This document shows positions 8,019-16,664 of a stretch of 64,000 nucleotides of DNA, in pieces. The notes beneath the pieces are model-generated. The model was not told the origin of the DNA. It worked only from the letters and a program-made list of their open reading frames with translations, and did not search any database. The DNA comes from Bradyrhizobium sp. SRL28 (GTDB taxonomy: Bacteria > Pseudomonadota > Alphaproteobacteria > Rhizobiales > Xanthobacteraceae). A program made the position numbers and the translations under genes. Location of the stretch: assembly GCF_018596315.1 (NCBI RefSeq), contig NZ_JAHEAG010000037.1, forward strand, positions 1-64,000, read 5' to 3'. Every line of letters starts with the position of its first letter. Position 1 is the stretch's first letter.

Positions 8019-8896
8019 GCGAGCCGATTGCCATTCAGGCGCCGCAGCCTTCGAGCACAGGTAGCTCGCGCATCGGCACCGCCGGCTTTGCGATCGGGAT
8101 CGCCATCGTCGGGCTGGTCGTGGTGGCCGCGGTCATCGGCAATGCGCTGGTGCCGCAGGACCCGTTCATTCAGGATCTCGGCAACCGCCTCAAGCCGCCG
8201 TTCTGGATGGAGGGCAGCCAGGCCGGGCACCTGCTCGGCACTGATCAGCTCGGGCGAGACTATCTGGCGCGGCTGGTCTATGGCGCGCGCATTTCGCTGC
8301 TGATCGGCATCATGACGGTAATCACGTCGGGGGTGATCGGCATCACGCTCGGCGTGCTCGGCGGCTTCTTCGGCGGCCGCGTCGATGATGTCGTGCTGTT
8401 CGCCATCACGACACGATTGTCTATCCCCGTCGTGCTGGTCGCGCTCGCGGTCGTCGGGCTGATGGGATCGGGCCTCGGGCTCGTCGTGGCGACACTTGGA
8501 CTCCTGTTGTGGGATCGGTTTGCAGTTGTCGCGCGCGCGACCACCATGCAGGTTCGCAACCACGACTATGTCAGCGCCGCCTGGTGCGCCGGCGCCTCGA
8601 CGTCGCATATCCTCATCAAGGAGATCCTGCCGAACATCGCCAGCCATCTCGCCGTCGTGGCAACGCTCGAGATGGCGCTGGCGATCCTGCTCGAAGCTGC
8701 CCTGTCGTTCCTCGGCCTCGGCGTGCCGCCGCCGCTGCCGTCCTGGGGGCTGATGATCGCCGAGGGCAAGGACTACATGTTCTTTTCGCCCTGGGTGATC
8801 ATGATCCCCGGCGTCGCGCTGGCTGTTCTGGTGCTCGGCATCAATCTGGTCGGCGACGGACTGCGTAACCTCCTCGGCGCGGAGCGGCTGCGATGA
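8015..8896 (+). CDS. Peptide ABC transporter permease, DppC/OppC type
   Basis: The 293-residue partner permease begins in an ATGA overlap with the first permease. It has an N-terminal helix at about residues 27-48, the OppC-type motif HLLGTDQLGRDYLARLVYGARISL after the first periplasmic segment, and a C-terminal LGINLVGDGLRN, typical of DppC/OppC proteins. The EAA-like cytoplasmic loop is around NHDYVSAAWCAGASTSHIL. It should form the heterodimeric channel with the upstream permease. The annotation is firm at family level; peptide size preference is unknown. Confidence 0.92.
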   Translation: MSEPIAIQAPQPSSTGSSRIGTAGFAIGIAIVGLVVVAAVIGNALVPQDPFIQDLGNRLKPPFWMEGSQAGHLLGTDQLGRDYLARLVYGARISLLIGIMTVITSGVIGITLGVLGGFFGGRVDDVVLFAITTRLSIPVVLVALAVVGLMGSGLGLVVATLGLLLWDRFAVVARATTMQVRNHDYVSAAWCAGASTSHILIKEILPNIASHLAVVATLEMALAILLEAALSFLGLGVPPPLPSWGLMIAEGKDYMFFSPWVIMIPGVALAVLVLGINLVGDGLRNLLGAERLR

Positions 8897-9873
8897 GCGC
8901 GCTGTTGGAGGTCGAGGAGCTTCAGGTGACGTTCGGCGGCCGCACCGCGGCGGTGCGCGGCGCCTCGTTCCGGGTTGAGAAGGGCGAGACTCATTGCCTG
9001 GTCGGCGAGTCCGGCTGCGGCAAGTCGGTCACCGCGCTGGCTGTCATGAGCCTGCTCGCGCGCGGCGGCCACCGTTCGGCAAAACGGATGAGCTTTGCCG
9101 GCACCGATCTCACCTCGCTGTCGGATCGCGAGATGGCGCGGCTGCGCGGCAATCGCATGGCGATGATCTTCCAGGAGCCGATGACCAGCCTCAACCCGGC
9201 CTTCACCATCGGCTCGCAGATGGCGGAGGTGCTGACGCGCCACAAGGGCGGCTCGCGCGCCGCGGCGCTGGACCGCGCTGCCGAACTGATGGGCCGTGTC
9301 GGCATCACCGCGCCGGGCATGCGGCTCGGCCAGTTCCCGCACCAGCTCTCGGGCGGTCTGCGCCAGCGCGTCATGATCGCGATGGCGCTGATGTGCGATC
9401 CCGAACTGCTGATCGCCGATGAGCCGACCACCGCGCTCGACGTCACCGTGCAGGCGCAGATCCTGCGGCTGCTCGCCAACCTCAAGCGTGAGTTCGGCCT
9501 GTCCATTCTTTTGATTACCCACGACCTCGGCATCGTCGCGCGCGTCGCCGACCATGTGTCTGTCATGTATGCCGGCGAGGTGGTGGAGCGCGCGACGACC
9601 GCGGAACTGTTCCGCGCGCCGCAACACCCTTACACCCGCGGTCTCTTGTCCTGCGTGCCGGTGCCGGGCCGCGTGCAGCGTGACAAGCCGCTTGGATCGA
9701 TCCCCGGCGTGGTGCCGGCAATCGGGGCAGGCTTTGCCGGCTGCGCCTTTCGCTCGCGCTGCGCCCACGCCGACGAGACCTGCACGCGCGCAATTCCGCG
9801 GCGGCCGGCGGGCGATGCGCACGACTATCTTTGCCGGCTCGCGCCGGACTGGGCGGAGCTGCAACCCGCATGA
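8893..9873 (+). CDS. Peptide ABC transporter ATPase, DppD/OppD type
   Basis: The 326-residue ATPase starts in an ATGA overlap. The Walker A motif GESGCGKS is at residues 38-45, the signature is LSGGLRQRVMIA, Walker B is LLIADEPTTALD, and the H-loop is ITHDLG. The C-terminal extension contains the Cys-rich oligopeptide/dipeptide domain (CAFRSRCAHADETC), which in this family can hold an iron-sulfur cluster or metal. It powers import together with the next ATPase. Confidence 0.93.
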   Translation: MSALLEVEELQVTFGGRTAAVRGASFRVEKGETHCLVGESGCGKSVTALAVMSLLARGGHRSAKRMSFAGTDLTSLSDREMARLRGNRMAMIFQEPMTSLNPAFTIGSQMAEVLTRHKGGSRAAALDRAAELMGRVGITAPGMRLGQFPHQLSGGLRQRVMIAMALMCDPELLIADEPTTALDVTVQAQILRLLANLKREFGLSILLITHDLGIVARVADHVSVMYAGEVVERATTAELFRAPQHPYTRGLLSCVPVPGRVQRDKPLGSIPGVVPAIGAGFAGCAFRSRCAHADETCTRAIPRRPAGDAHDYLCRLAPDWAELQPA

Positions 9874-10820
9874 CCGCCGCGATCGAGGTTGAGAACCTGC
9901 GGTGCGAATTCCGCGTCCACACCGGGTTGATGTCGGCGGAAAAGCGCGTGATCGCGGTCGACGATGTCACCTTCAGCGTACCGGCCGGCAGCGTGCTCGG
10001 CATTGTCGGTGAATCCGGCTGTGGCAAATCCACGCTCGCGCGCATGATCCTCGGATTGCTCAAGCCGACGGCAGGGACCGTGCTGGTCGACGGCAAGCGC
10101 CTGTTCGACCTCGACCGCAAGGCGCGTGCCCGGCTGATCCAGCCCGTGTTCCAGGATCCGTTCGCTTCCCTCAATCCGCGCCGGCGTATCAAGGACATCG
10201 TGGCGCTACCGCTGGAAGCCCAGGGCACGTTCACGCGCGGCGAGATCGATCGCCGGGTCGCAGGCATTCTCGAGCGCGTCGGCCTCTCGGCCGCGATGGG
10301 CGAGCGCATGCCGTCGCAATTGTCCGGCGGGCAACGCCAGCGCGCGGCGATTGCGCGGGCGCTGGTGCTGGAGCCCAGGATCGTGATCTGCGACGAGCCG
10401 ACCAGCGCGCTCGACGTCTCGGTGCAGGCGCAAATCCTCAACCTGCTGGCCGATCTGCGCCGCGACCTCGGGCTCACCTACCTCTTCATCAGCCACAATC
10501 TCGCCGTCGTGGAGCACGTCGCGAGCGAAGTCGCGGTGATGTATCTCGGCCGGATCGTCGAGCGCAACGAAACCGACGCGCTGTTTCGCGAGCCCGGCCA
10601 TCCCTATACGAAGGCGCTTCTGGAAAGCGTGCTGACACCGGAGCCGGGCCGTGGCGTGCCGGACATCGGCCTCGGCGACGTCATGCCGGATCCGGCCAAT
10701 ATTCCGCCGGGCTGCCGGTTCAACCCGCGCTGCCGCATCGCGGTCGAACGCTGCCGCCATGAGGCACCAACACGCATGGTCCGGCCGCCGCAGGGAATGG
10801 TAGAGTGTCATCTGGCATAA
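9870..10820 (+). CDS. Peptide ABC transporter ATPase, DppF/OppF type
   Basis: The start is the ATG at 9870, in a four-base overlap with the previous stop, rather than the in-frame codon at 9831 inside that gene. The 316-residue product has Walker A GESGCGKS (residues 47-54), signature LSGGQRQRAAIA, Walker B IVICDEPTSALD and the C-terminal Cys-containing extension (CRFNPRCRIAVERC). The N-terminal insert around residues 15-28 (HTGLMSAEKRVIAV) is typical of the DppF half. It completes the ATPase heterodimer. Confidence 0.93.
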   Translation: MTAAIEVENLRCEFRVHTGLMSAEKRVIAVDDVTFSVPAGSVLGIVGESGCGKSTLARMILGLLKPTAGTVLVDGKRLFDLDRKARARLIQPVFQDPFASLNPRRRIKDIVALPLEAQGTFTRGEIDRRVAGILERVGLSAAMGERMPSQLSGGQRQRAAIARALVLEPRIVICDEPTSALDVSVQAQILNLLADLRRDLGLTYLFISHNLAVVEHVASEVAVMYLGRIVERNETDALFREPGHPYTKALLESVLTPEPGRGVPDIGLGDVMPDPANIPPGCRFNPRCRIAVERCRHEAPTRMVRPPQGMVECHLA

Positions 10821-10867
10821 GGCGTGCTTCACGCCACTTCACAAAACACCAATAATTGGAGGGCGAT

Positions 10868-12397
10868 ATGCGTATGCAAAACAAGCTCGGCGCGGCAATT
10901 CTGACCGCGGTTCTGTTGGGCGCCGGTGCGGTGCCCGCGACAGCTCAGAAATCTGCCGACACGCTGCGGATCGTGATGCGCGATGCGCTTCCCAACATCG
11001 ATCCCTATTACAACAATCTGCGCACCGGCGTTGTAATGCACCATCAGGGCTGGGACGCGCTGGTTTACCGCAATCCGGATACCTTCAAGCTGGAGCCGCT
11101 GCTCGCAACCGAGTGGAAGTTTCCGGATCCGACCACCATCGAATTCACCCTGCGGCCGGGCGTTAAATTCCACGACGGCAGCTCGTTGACGGCCGACGAC
11201 GTCGTCTACACGATCAACATCGTGGCCGATCCTGCGAGCCGCGTCTCGACCCCATCCAACTACAACTGGATCGACAAGGCCGAGAAGACCGGCGATCTTT
11301 CGGTGCGCGTCAAGCTCAAGCGGCCGAACCCCGCGGCGCTGGAATATTTTGCGCTGGTTCTGCCGATCTATCCCAAGGCCTATCGCGAGAAGGTGGGCGC
11401 GGAAGGCTACGCCAAGGCGCCGGTCGGGGCGGGTCCGTACAAGATCACCAAGGTCGAGCCCGGCGTCTCCATCGACTTCGAGCGGTTCGAGGATTACTGG
11501 GCCGGCAGCCCCAAGGGTAAGCCCGCGATCAAGAAGATGAGCGTGCGCTTCGTGCCGGATGCCAGCACCGAGATGACAGAATTGCTCGCCGGCCGCGCCG
11601 ACTGGATCTGGAACATGAACCCGGACCAGCTCGAGCCCGTGAACCGGATGCCGCATCTGCAGGCCGTGCGCAAGGAGTCGATGCGGATCGGCTATCTCTC
11701 GCTCGATGCGGCCGGCCGCACCGGTGCCGACAATCCCCTGACCAAGCTCAAGGTGCGTCAGGCGATCTGGCATGCGATCGACCGCAAGGCGATCGCCGAC
11801 AAGCTCGTCACCGGTGGCAGCCGCGTTCCTTCAGCGCCATGCTTCCCGTCGCAGTTCGGCTGCGATGCCGAAGCAGCAATAGCCTACGACTACGATCCGG
11901 CCAAGGCGAAGCAGCTTCTCACAGAAGCCGGCTATCCCGACGGCTTCGAGGTCGAGCTTGCGAGCTACGTGCTGCCGCAATGGGGTTCCTCCGTCCAGAA
12001 CTACCTGCATGCGGTCGGCATCCGCGCCAAGCTCAATCAGCTCCAGACGGCGGCGCTGATCCAGCGCGCCAAGGCGGGTGAGTTGCGCGCCTATCTCGGA
12101 AGCTGGGGCAGCTACTCGATCAATGACGTCTCGGCCATCATGCCCAATTTCTTCGATGGCGGCGCCGACGACTATGCGCGCGATCCCGACGTGCAGAAGG
12201 GGCTGCTCCAGGGCGGATCGACCATTAATCCGGAGGTGCGCAAGGAAGCCTATTCGGCGGCGATCAAGAAGATCACCGAGCAGGCCTACTGGGCACCGCT
12301 GCACACCTATGTGACGACCTACGGTCACTCCAAGCAGCTCGATTTCACACCGTATCCGGATGAGCTGCCGCGCTTCTACTTGGCGAAGTGGAAGTAG
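10868..12397 (+). CDS. Periplasmic peptide-binding protein (SBP family 5)
   Basis: This is the last gene of the importer operon, 47 bases after the DppF-type ATPase. GGAGGG at 10858-10863 fits the ATG at 10868; the TTG at 10856 would overlap that site and is rejected. The 509-residue product has a signal peptide (cleavage near PATAQ), the length usual for DppA/OppA proteins, and the family segment LLATEWKFPDPTTIEFTLRPGVKFHDG. Later domains alternate as expected (e.g. VRQAIWHAIDRKAIAD). It captures peptides, or a related ligand such as opine-like compounds, in the periplasm. The ligand is not predictable from sequence alone. Confidence 0.92.
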   Translation: MRMQNKLGAAILTAVLLGAGAVPATAQKSADTLRIVMRDALPNIDPYYNNLRTGVVMHHQGWDALVYRNPDTFKLEPLLATEWKFPDPTTIEFTLRPGVKFHDGSSLTADDVVYTINIVADPASRVSTPSNYNWIDKAEKTGDLSVRVKLKRPNPAALEYFALVLPIYPKAYREKVGAEGYAKAPVGAGPYKITKVEPGVSIDFERFEDYWAGSPKGKPAIKKMSVRFVPDASTEMTELLAGRADWIWNMNPDQLEPVNRMPHLQAVRKESMRIGYLSLDAAGRTGADNPLTKLKVRQAIWHAIDRKAIADKLVTGGSRVPSAPCFPSQFGCDAEAAIAYDYDPAKAKQLLTEAGYPDGFEVELASYVLPQWGSSVQNYLHAVGIRAKLNQLQTAALIQRAKAGELRAYLGSWGSYSINDVSAIMPNFFDGGADDYARDPDVQKGLLQGGSTINPEVRKEAYSAAIKKITEQAYWAPLHTYVTTYGHSKQLDFTPYPDELPRFYLAKWK

Positions 12398-12436
12398 GGC
12401 CGGACGTCACTTGCGGTGGTTCCTTATGTGCACTGC

Positions 12437-12456
12437 GCGGGGCTTAGGCCCCGCGA
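12437..12456 (+). terminator. Perfect 8-bp hairpin after the peptide importer operon
   Basis: CGCGGGGC and GCCCCGCG pair perfectly around a TTAG loop, 40 bases after the stop codon of the binding-protein gene. No T-run follows, so it may act as a weak terminator or as 3'-end protection. Confidence 0.55.
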
Positions 12457-12641
12457 CCGAATGCGGAACTAACGCCACGAAAAATCCCGGCCTGCGCTCG
12501 CGATTTGCGTCACATAGAGCAGGACTATTTTTGCGTGACCAGCCGGGCCGGCATGCCGGAAATTCCCGAATATTTAATCTTTCGGCTGCATAGTAGCTTT
12601 TTTGATACCGTCTCCTTTAATGTCCGCCGGAATTTTTCGCG

Positions 12642-12881
12642 ATGGTCGAAACCCGGATTGCACCACGTGTCCGTGTCATGAAGGCCGCCAAAATCGAGTA
12701 TGGCGGCGACAAATATCCTTGCACCGTTCGCGATCTATCCGCCACGGGCGCAGCGCTGGATTTTCCGGACCTGATCCGTATTCCCAATGAATTCACATTG
12801 ATCCTCCCTGAGGACGGATTGAAGCTGCCTTGCCATGTCGTTTGGCGCAGGGAGTACAGGGTCGGCGTAGCATTCGACTAG
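12642..12881 (+). CDS. Single-domain PilZ protein
   Basis: The 79-residue product consists of one PilZ domain, the usual receptor for cyclic di-GMP. The arginine motif near the N-terminus (R5xxxR9, in RIAPRVRV) and the second motif D31-L-S33-A-T-G36 are both present, followed by the beta-barrel strand GLKLPCHVVWRREYRVGVAF. It stands alone, with no effector domain attached, so it would act by binding a partner protein. A nearby promoter was not identified. Confidence 0.85.
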   Translation: MVETRIAPRVRVMKAAKIEYGGDKYPCTVRDLSATGAALDFPDLIRIPNEFTLILPEDGLKLPCHVVWRREYRVGVAFD

Positions 12882-12895
12882 TGGCGTAAGAACTT

Positions 12896-13027
12896 CGTAG
12901 GGTGGGCAAAGCCAACGGGTCGCGCGAATGCGCGCCCGATGACAGGCTCCGCGTGCCCACCATTCTCACCGAGTATTTCCGATAAAGATGGTGGGCACGT
13001 CGCTAACGCTCCTTTGCCCACCCTACG
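12896..13027. repeat. Intergenic inverted-repeat element (GTAGGGTGGGC family)
   Basis: The ends are a perfect 16-base inverted repeat (CGTAGGGTGGGCAAAG at 12896-12911 against 13012-13027), with an inner GTGCCCACCAT/ATGGTGGGCAC pair. A half-copy occurs at 29065-29080. The right end supplies the stop codon of the GST gene. Confidence 0.8.
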
Positions 13028-13739
13028 ATTCTTGCGGAAACCCGAACCGCTCGATCACATCCGCGAGTGGGATATGGCCGACACAAGCACCTGTTCCCGA
13101 ACCGATGTCGCCATTCTCCAGCGCCGTTGCGTAGGTGACGGCCGGGTCGGCCTCGACGCGCCGGCGCAGGGCGGCGAGTTTGGGCCAGCGTGAGGCATCG
13201 GCGACCTGATGGAAGTCGAGCCATCGCGCGACGCCGACCAGAAGGCCATCGGCCAGCGTCGGACGCTCGCCCATGAGAAAGGACTGATCTCCGATCATGG
13301 CCTCGAGTCTGTCATGCCGCTCGATCACCCGCGCGGCGCCGAACTCACGCAGCGATGCCTGCATTTGCGGGTTCGGTTTCGCCATCTCCATCGCGACCCA
13401 TAGCGGCGAGAATGCGCCGGTGAAGCCCGTGTTAACAAAGCCCATCAGCTGGTGCATGCGGTCTGCTTCCGGCGAAAGCGGCGCAAAGCTGATGCGCCGC
13501 TCGCTGTCTCTTGCCTCGAACCATCCGGCGATCGCCATCGTCTCGGTCAGCACCCGCCCTGCATCCGTAATCAAGACCGGCGTTTCATGCCGGGCATTGA
13601 TGCGGGCATAGGAAGGGTCACGCATTTCGCCGAGCATATCGACCCGGCAAAGCGAATAGGGTTTGCCAAGCCATTCGAGCGCGGCGACAAGCCCCATCGA
13701 GCTTCCGGCCGGGAAGCCATAAACAAGAATCGGTTCCAC
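13023..13739 (-). CDS. Glutathione S-transferase family protein
   Basis: This 238-residue enzyme starts at a GTG (13739) with GGAGAA upstream. The N-terminal thioredoxin-fold domain contains the glutathione-binding cis-proline motif (RHETPVLI) and the TETMAIAGW acidic segment. The C-terminal helical domain contains the N-capping motif GERPTLADGLL. An early serine-rich turn (GFPAGSSMG) probably supplies the catalytic Ser. It would conjugate or reduce electrophiles in the cytoplasm. The gene is divergent from an HxlR regulator that probably controls it. Its stop codon lies inside the flanking repeat element, so the last residues may have been altered by the repeat. Confidence 0.88.
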   Translation of the reverse strand: MEPILVYGFPAGSSMGLVAALEWLGKPYSLCRVDMLGEMRDPSYARINARHETPVLITDAGRVLTETMAIAGWFEARDSERRISFAPLSPEADRMHQLMGFVNTGFTGAFSPLWVAMEMAKPNPQMQASLREFGAARVIERHDRLEAMIGDQSFLMGERPTLADGLLVGVARWLDFHQVADASRWPKLAALRRRVEADPAVTYATALENGDIGSGTGACVGHIPLADVIERFGFPQES

Positions 13740-13766
13740 TGGTATGTTCTCCGTGATTTCTGCTGA

Positions 13767-13784
13767 TCACGCTGCGCAGCGTGA
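13767..13784. promoter_or_regulatory. 18-bp perfect palindrome between GST and HxlR genes
   Basis: TCACGCTGCGCAGCGTGA is fully self-complementary and sits in the 109-base divergent spacer, 28 bases upstream of the GST start. Nearer the HxlR gene, TTAC-N10-GTAA (about 13817-13834) is a second inverted pair. Either could be the HxlR operator. Confidence 0.5.
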
Positions 13785-13848
13785 CTGGAAACTACGGATC
13801 GCGCTGCCCAAGTAAATTACGCACCTTTTTGTAACCACGAGTATTCGG

Positions 13849-14202
13849 ATGAAAGATCTCGTCTCCCGCTGTCCCATCGAAGAAGTGATGCAGGTCATCA
13901 GCGGCCGCTGGCCCGGTCTGCTGATCTACTATCTGAAGCAGGGCACGAAACGCTTCAGCGACCTGCGCAGGGACAACCCCACCATCTCGCACAGGATGCT
14001 CACTCTGGAGCTCCGCAAGCTGGAGGACGCCGGCATTGTCGCGCGCACTGAATTCGAGGGATATCCGTTGCGCGTGGAATATGATCTGACGCCGGCTGGT
14101 CTCAAGCTCGTGCCGCTGCTTGACGCGCTCGGTAGCTGGTGGGACGCGACTGAAGCGGGCCGCGGTCAGGCCGGCACGTTGCCGGTCCAGGTGACGGATT
14201 AA
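13849..14202 (+). CDS. HxlR-family transcriptional regulator
   Basis: The 117-residue winged-helix protein shows the HxlR core: CPIEEVMQVISGRWPGLLIYYL at the N-terminus, then RFSDLRRDNPTISHRMLTLELRKLEDAGIV (recognition helix) and the wing YPLRVEYDLTPAG. Cys8 matches the N-terminal cysteine used by electrophile- or redox-sensing members such as YodB and QorR. Divergence from a GST gene makes sensing of electrophiles a reasonable inference. It converges with the CadC-like gene after only 15 bases. Confidence 0.88.
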   Translation: MKDLVSRCPIEEVMQVISGRWPGLLIYYLKQGTKRFSDLRRDNPTISHRMLTLELRKLEDAGIVARTEFEGYPLRVEYDLTPAGLKLVPLLDALGSWWDATEAGRGQAGTLPVQVTD

Positions 14203-14217
14203 TTCAGTGGTGGAGCG

Positions 14218-15951
14218 TCAGCTCTCCGGCAAGCCCGCCGCCGCCATCAACTGCATGATCCGCTCGGCCGCCTCGATATAGGTCGGGCTGGAATTCTTCG
14301 TGGGCGTCGGGACGTTGCGCACGGTCGAGCCGGGCCGCAATTCGCGGCCCTTTTGCATCGCCGCTCTGGCTTCGTCAATCTTCCCCAGTTGCTGATAGGC
14401 CGCTGCCAGCAACATATGCGTGCGGCCACTGGCTGCCGTGATCGCGATCGACTTCTGCAGCCACGGCACGGCGTCTTCGGCGCGGCCCATCAGCATATTG
14501 GCCCAGCCTGCGCCGATCATCCATGTCCAGCGCGAGACTTGCGGGGTATCGAACCGGTCGGCCTGCTTGAACGTTGCCAGTGCGTCCTCGAAGCGTCCGG
14601 TCTGGATTTGGGCAAGGCCGACATGATACAGCGCGATCCCGTTCCACGGATCGAGGCTCAAGGCCCTCGCGCAGGCCACGAGGCTGGCGCTGAACTGGTT
14701 GGTGGCGTTGAGGAAGCGGCAATAGGCCTCGTGCGCCGGAATATAATTCGGCTTCGCGCGCAGCGTCTGCTGCAGCAGCGCCTCGGCCTTGCTTTCCGAC
14801 ACCTCGCGCTCGGCCGGGTTCAACCAGACCATCTGCACGCCGCGCATCAGCAGCGCGGCCAGCGCGACCTGAACCTCGACATTGCCAGGGTCTTCGGCGA
14901 GCGCTTTTTCCAGCATGGCCTGCGCCGCCTGAAAACGTTCCGGCGAGGTCTGGTTGATATGGGCGGTCGCCTGTTCGATCACGACCTTGTTCTTCGCAGC
15001 GGATCGCGTGTCGCCATTCAGCAATTCGTTGATGCGCAGCGCCAGCGCGTGACCGACGCCCGCCGCGAGCCGGGACTGCTGCATCTGCAGGTCCGTATCC
15101 GCGGGGTTGACCTGATATGACGCGGTCCACGTCACCTCGCCGGTGGCCGGGTTGGTCATGCGCGTTCGTATCGTCCAGGCCTGCTCGCTCTTCTGCAGTT
15201 CGCCTTTCACCACGAAATCGGCCTTCGGTGCGGCTGTTTCCGGAGCCAGCACGCGGATGTTTTCGATCTTCGCCAGCCCGTCGGTCAGGCGGCCGCTCAC
15301 GTCAGCGGCCATCTGGGCGACGATGGGATCGTTGCTTGCATCCGCGATCGGCATCACGGCGATGCTTGTCGGCCCGCGCGCAAACATCAGGCCGGGGCGC
15401 AGCATCCACACGGCGACCGCCGTGCACAGGATGACGAGCCCCGCGACAGAAGCGAACGCGATGCGACGCCGGCTGAAGTCGAAAAAGCGCTTCGCAGGTT
15501 CACTGGTCGTTGCGACCGCCGCCGTCGTGTCTGGGGCGGCCGGCTCGGGCTGGCCGAGGGGCGCAATTTCCGGCGCGACCGGAGCGGCGACCTCGGTCAC
15601 GCTGGCCTCGGTCACTTGGGCCCCCGTCACCTCGGCCTGGAACAGGTAGCCGCGGCCGGAGATGGCCCGGACCACCTGGCGCTTGTCGTCGCCGAGCGCG
15701 GTACGGATTTCGCGGATGCACTGAAACAGGCTGTCCTCGCCGACATGGACGTTCGGCCAGGCCGCTTCCATCAACTGCTGCTTGCTTAAGACGCGGCCGG
15801 CATTCCCGGCGAGCAGTCGCAATATCTCCAGGGTCTTGGGCCGGAGTCTGATCGTCCTGCCATCGGGGGCGAGCAGCTCGGCGCGCTCGGAATCGAGCTC
15901 AAAACCAGAAAAGCGCAGCACCGTCCCCTCCAAACCGGCAACTGTCCCCAT
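14218..15951 (-). CDS. CadC-like membrane regulator with TPR domain
   Basis: This 577-residue protein has three parts. Residues of about 10-107 form an OmpR/PhoB-type winged helix (RPKTLEILRLLAGNAGRVLSK, then GEDSLFQCIREIRTALGDD). An Ala/Pro-rich linker leads to one membrane helix near 162-184 (IAFASVAGLVILCTAVAVWML). The outer part begins with an FlgO-like segment (SIAVMPIADASNDPIVAQMA) and ends with TPR-like helical repeats. The layout, cytoplasmic DNA-binding domain tethered to a periplasmic sensor, is that of CadC/ToxR-type one-component regulators. The signal and target genes are unknown. Several TTTCAG/CTCAG motifs lie upstream of the start. Confidence 0.85.
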   Translation of the reverse strand: MGTVAGLEGTVLRFSGFELDSERAELLAPDGRTIRLRPKTLEILRLLAGNAGRVLSKQQLMEAAWPNVHVGEDSLFQCIREIRTALGDDKRQVVRAISGRGYLFQAEVTGAQVTEASVTEVAAPVAPEIAPLGQPEPAAPDTTAAVATTSEPAKRFFDFSRRRIAFASVAGLVILCTAVAVWMLRPGLMFARGPTSIAVMPIADASNDPIVAQMAADVSGRLTDGLAKIENIRVLAPETAAPKADFVVKGELQKSEQAWTIRTRMTNPATGEVTWTASYQVNPADTDLQMQQSRLAAGVGHALALRINELLNGDTRSAAKNKVVIEQATAHINQTSPERFQAAQAMLEKALAEDPGNVEVQVALAALLMRGVQMVWLNPAEREVSESKAEALLQQTLRAKPNYIPAHEAYCRFLNATNQFSASLVACARALSLDPWNGIALYHVGLAQIQTGRFEDALATFKQADRFDTPQVSRWTWMIGAGWANMLMGRAEDAVPWLQKSIAITAASGRTHMLLAAAYQQLGKIDEARAAMQKGRELRPGSTVRNVPTPTKNSSPTYIEAAERIMQLMAAAGLPES

Positions 15952-16307
15952 TTAGTCCGCGGATCGACCTCAAAAATGTGCCGAAACGCACAGGCGCGCC
16001 GAATATCAGAAAAATTTCAGAATGTCTCAGCCCCAATTTCAGGACCTTCCTGACGCGAAATGACAGGAATGGGCGAGGCTGGTGTGGGGAGTCGTGCCGA
16101 ATGGGGACTGCGATGCCGGACAGGCGCGCGGACCTCTGAGGTCGGGGGCGGAAGATGTCACCCGCAGCCACGCCGGCAAGGGCTTCGTGCGCTATGTGTG
16201 GTGAATTTCACAATCGGACCGGTATCTGCATGCTAAAATCAATTCGCCCCGCCCACGACCAGGCCTTCAAAGAAGCCGATCAGCCCGCAGAGCAAGGACC
16301 GAACAGC
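15952..16307. other. Intergenic region upstream of the CadC-like gene
   Basis: The first 110 bases hold four closely spaced TTTCAG/CTCAG-like motifs (ATTTCAGAATG and ATTTCAGGACC among them), which may be operators or leader elements of the minus-strand regulator. The rest shows nothing recognisable. A longer version of the small gene at 16308 could start at 16230. Confidence 0.4.
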
Positions 16308-16481
16308 ATGGACGATGTCCTGAACCTCACCCAGGTCAAGGCCGAACTGTCCTATCTCAATCGTCTGGACCAAAGACGCGAGACCAATGTGGCGAGTTTG
16401 AAGCGCCTGAAGGAAGCCCGTGACGCGCTGCTTGGCAGGGGAAGTGAAGTCGCGGGGGGCTCAATCTCACGAAGTTCCTAA
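16308..16481 (+). CDS. Small helical protein of unknown function
   Basis: The ATG at 16308 has AAGGA nine bases upstream, the best site in the frame; alternatives at 16155 and 16230 lack one. The 57-residue product is mostly charged helix (NLTQVKAELSYLNRLDQRRE) with a short Gly/Ser tail, and has no signal peptide or membrane segment. It is soluble and small enough to be a regulator or coiled-coil partner. Nothing was recognised and the gene call itself is moderate. Confidence 0.45.
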   Translation: MDDVLNLTQVKAELSYLNRLDQRRETNVASLKRLKEARDALLGRGSEVAGGSISRSS

Positions 16482-16664
16482 AGTAGGATCAGATTAGGTC
16501 GGGCCGTGACGACGGATCATCTCGTGCCTCGGACGCAAGCGGCGTGAGTGCTGCGAGCCGGGGCCCATTCTACTTTGCATGGGGTTGTTTTCGCGATTTT
16601 ATGTCTGGGCCTGTCATCGGGCGGCGCGTCGCGCCGAGCCGGTGGCTCGCAATGACGGTTGAGA

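Noticed and set aside
12896..13027. Insertion sequence at the GST gene end
   Set aside because: Inverted ends are present but no transposase or target duplication is seen; a non-coding intergenic repeat fits better.
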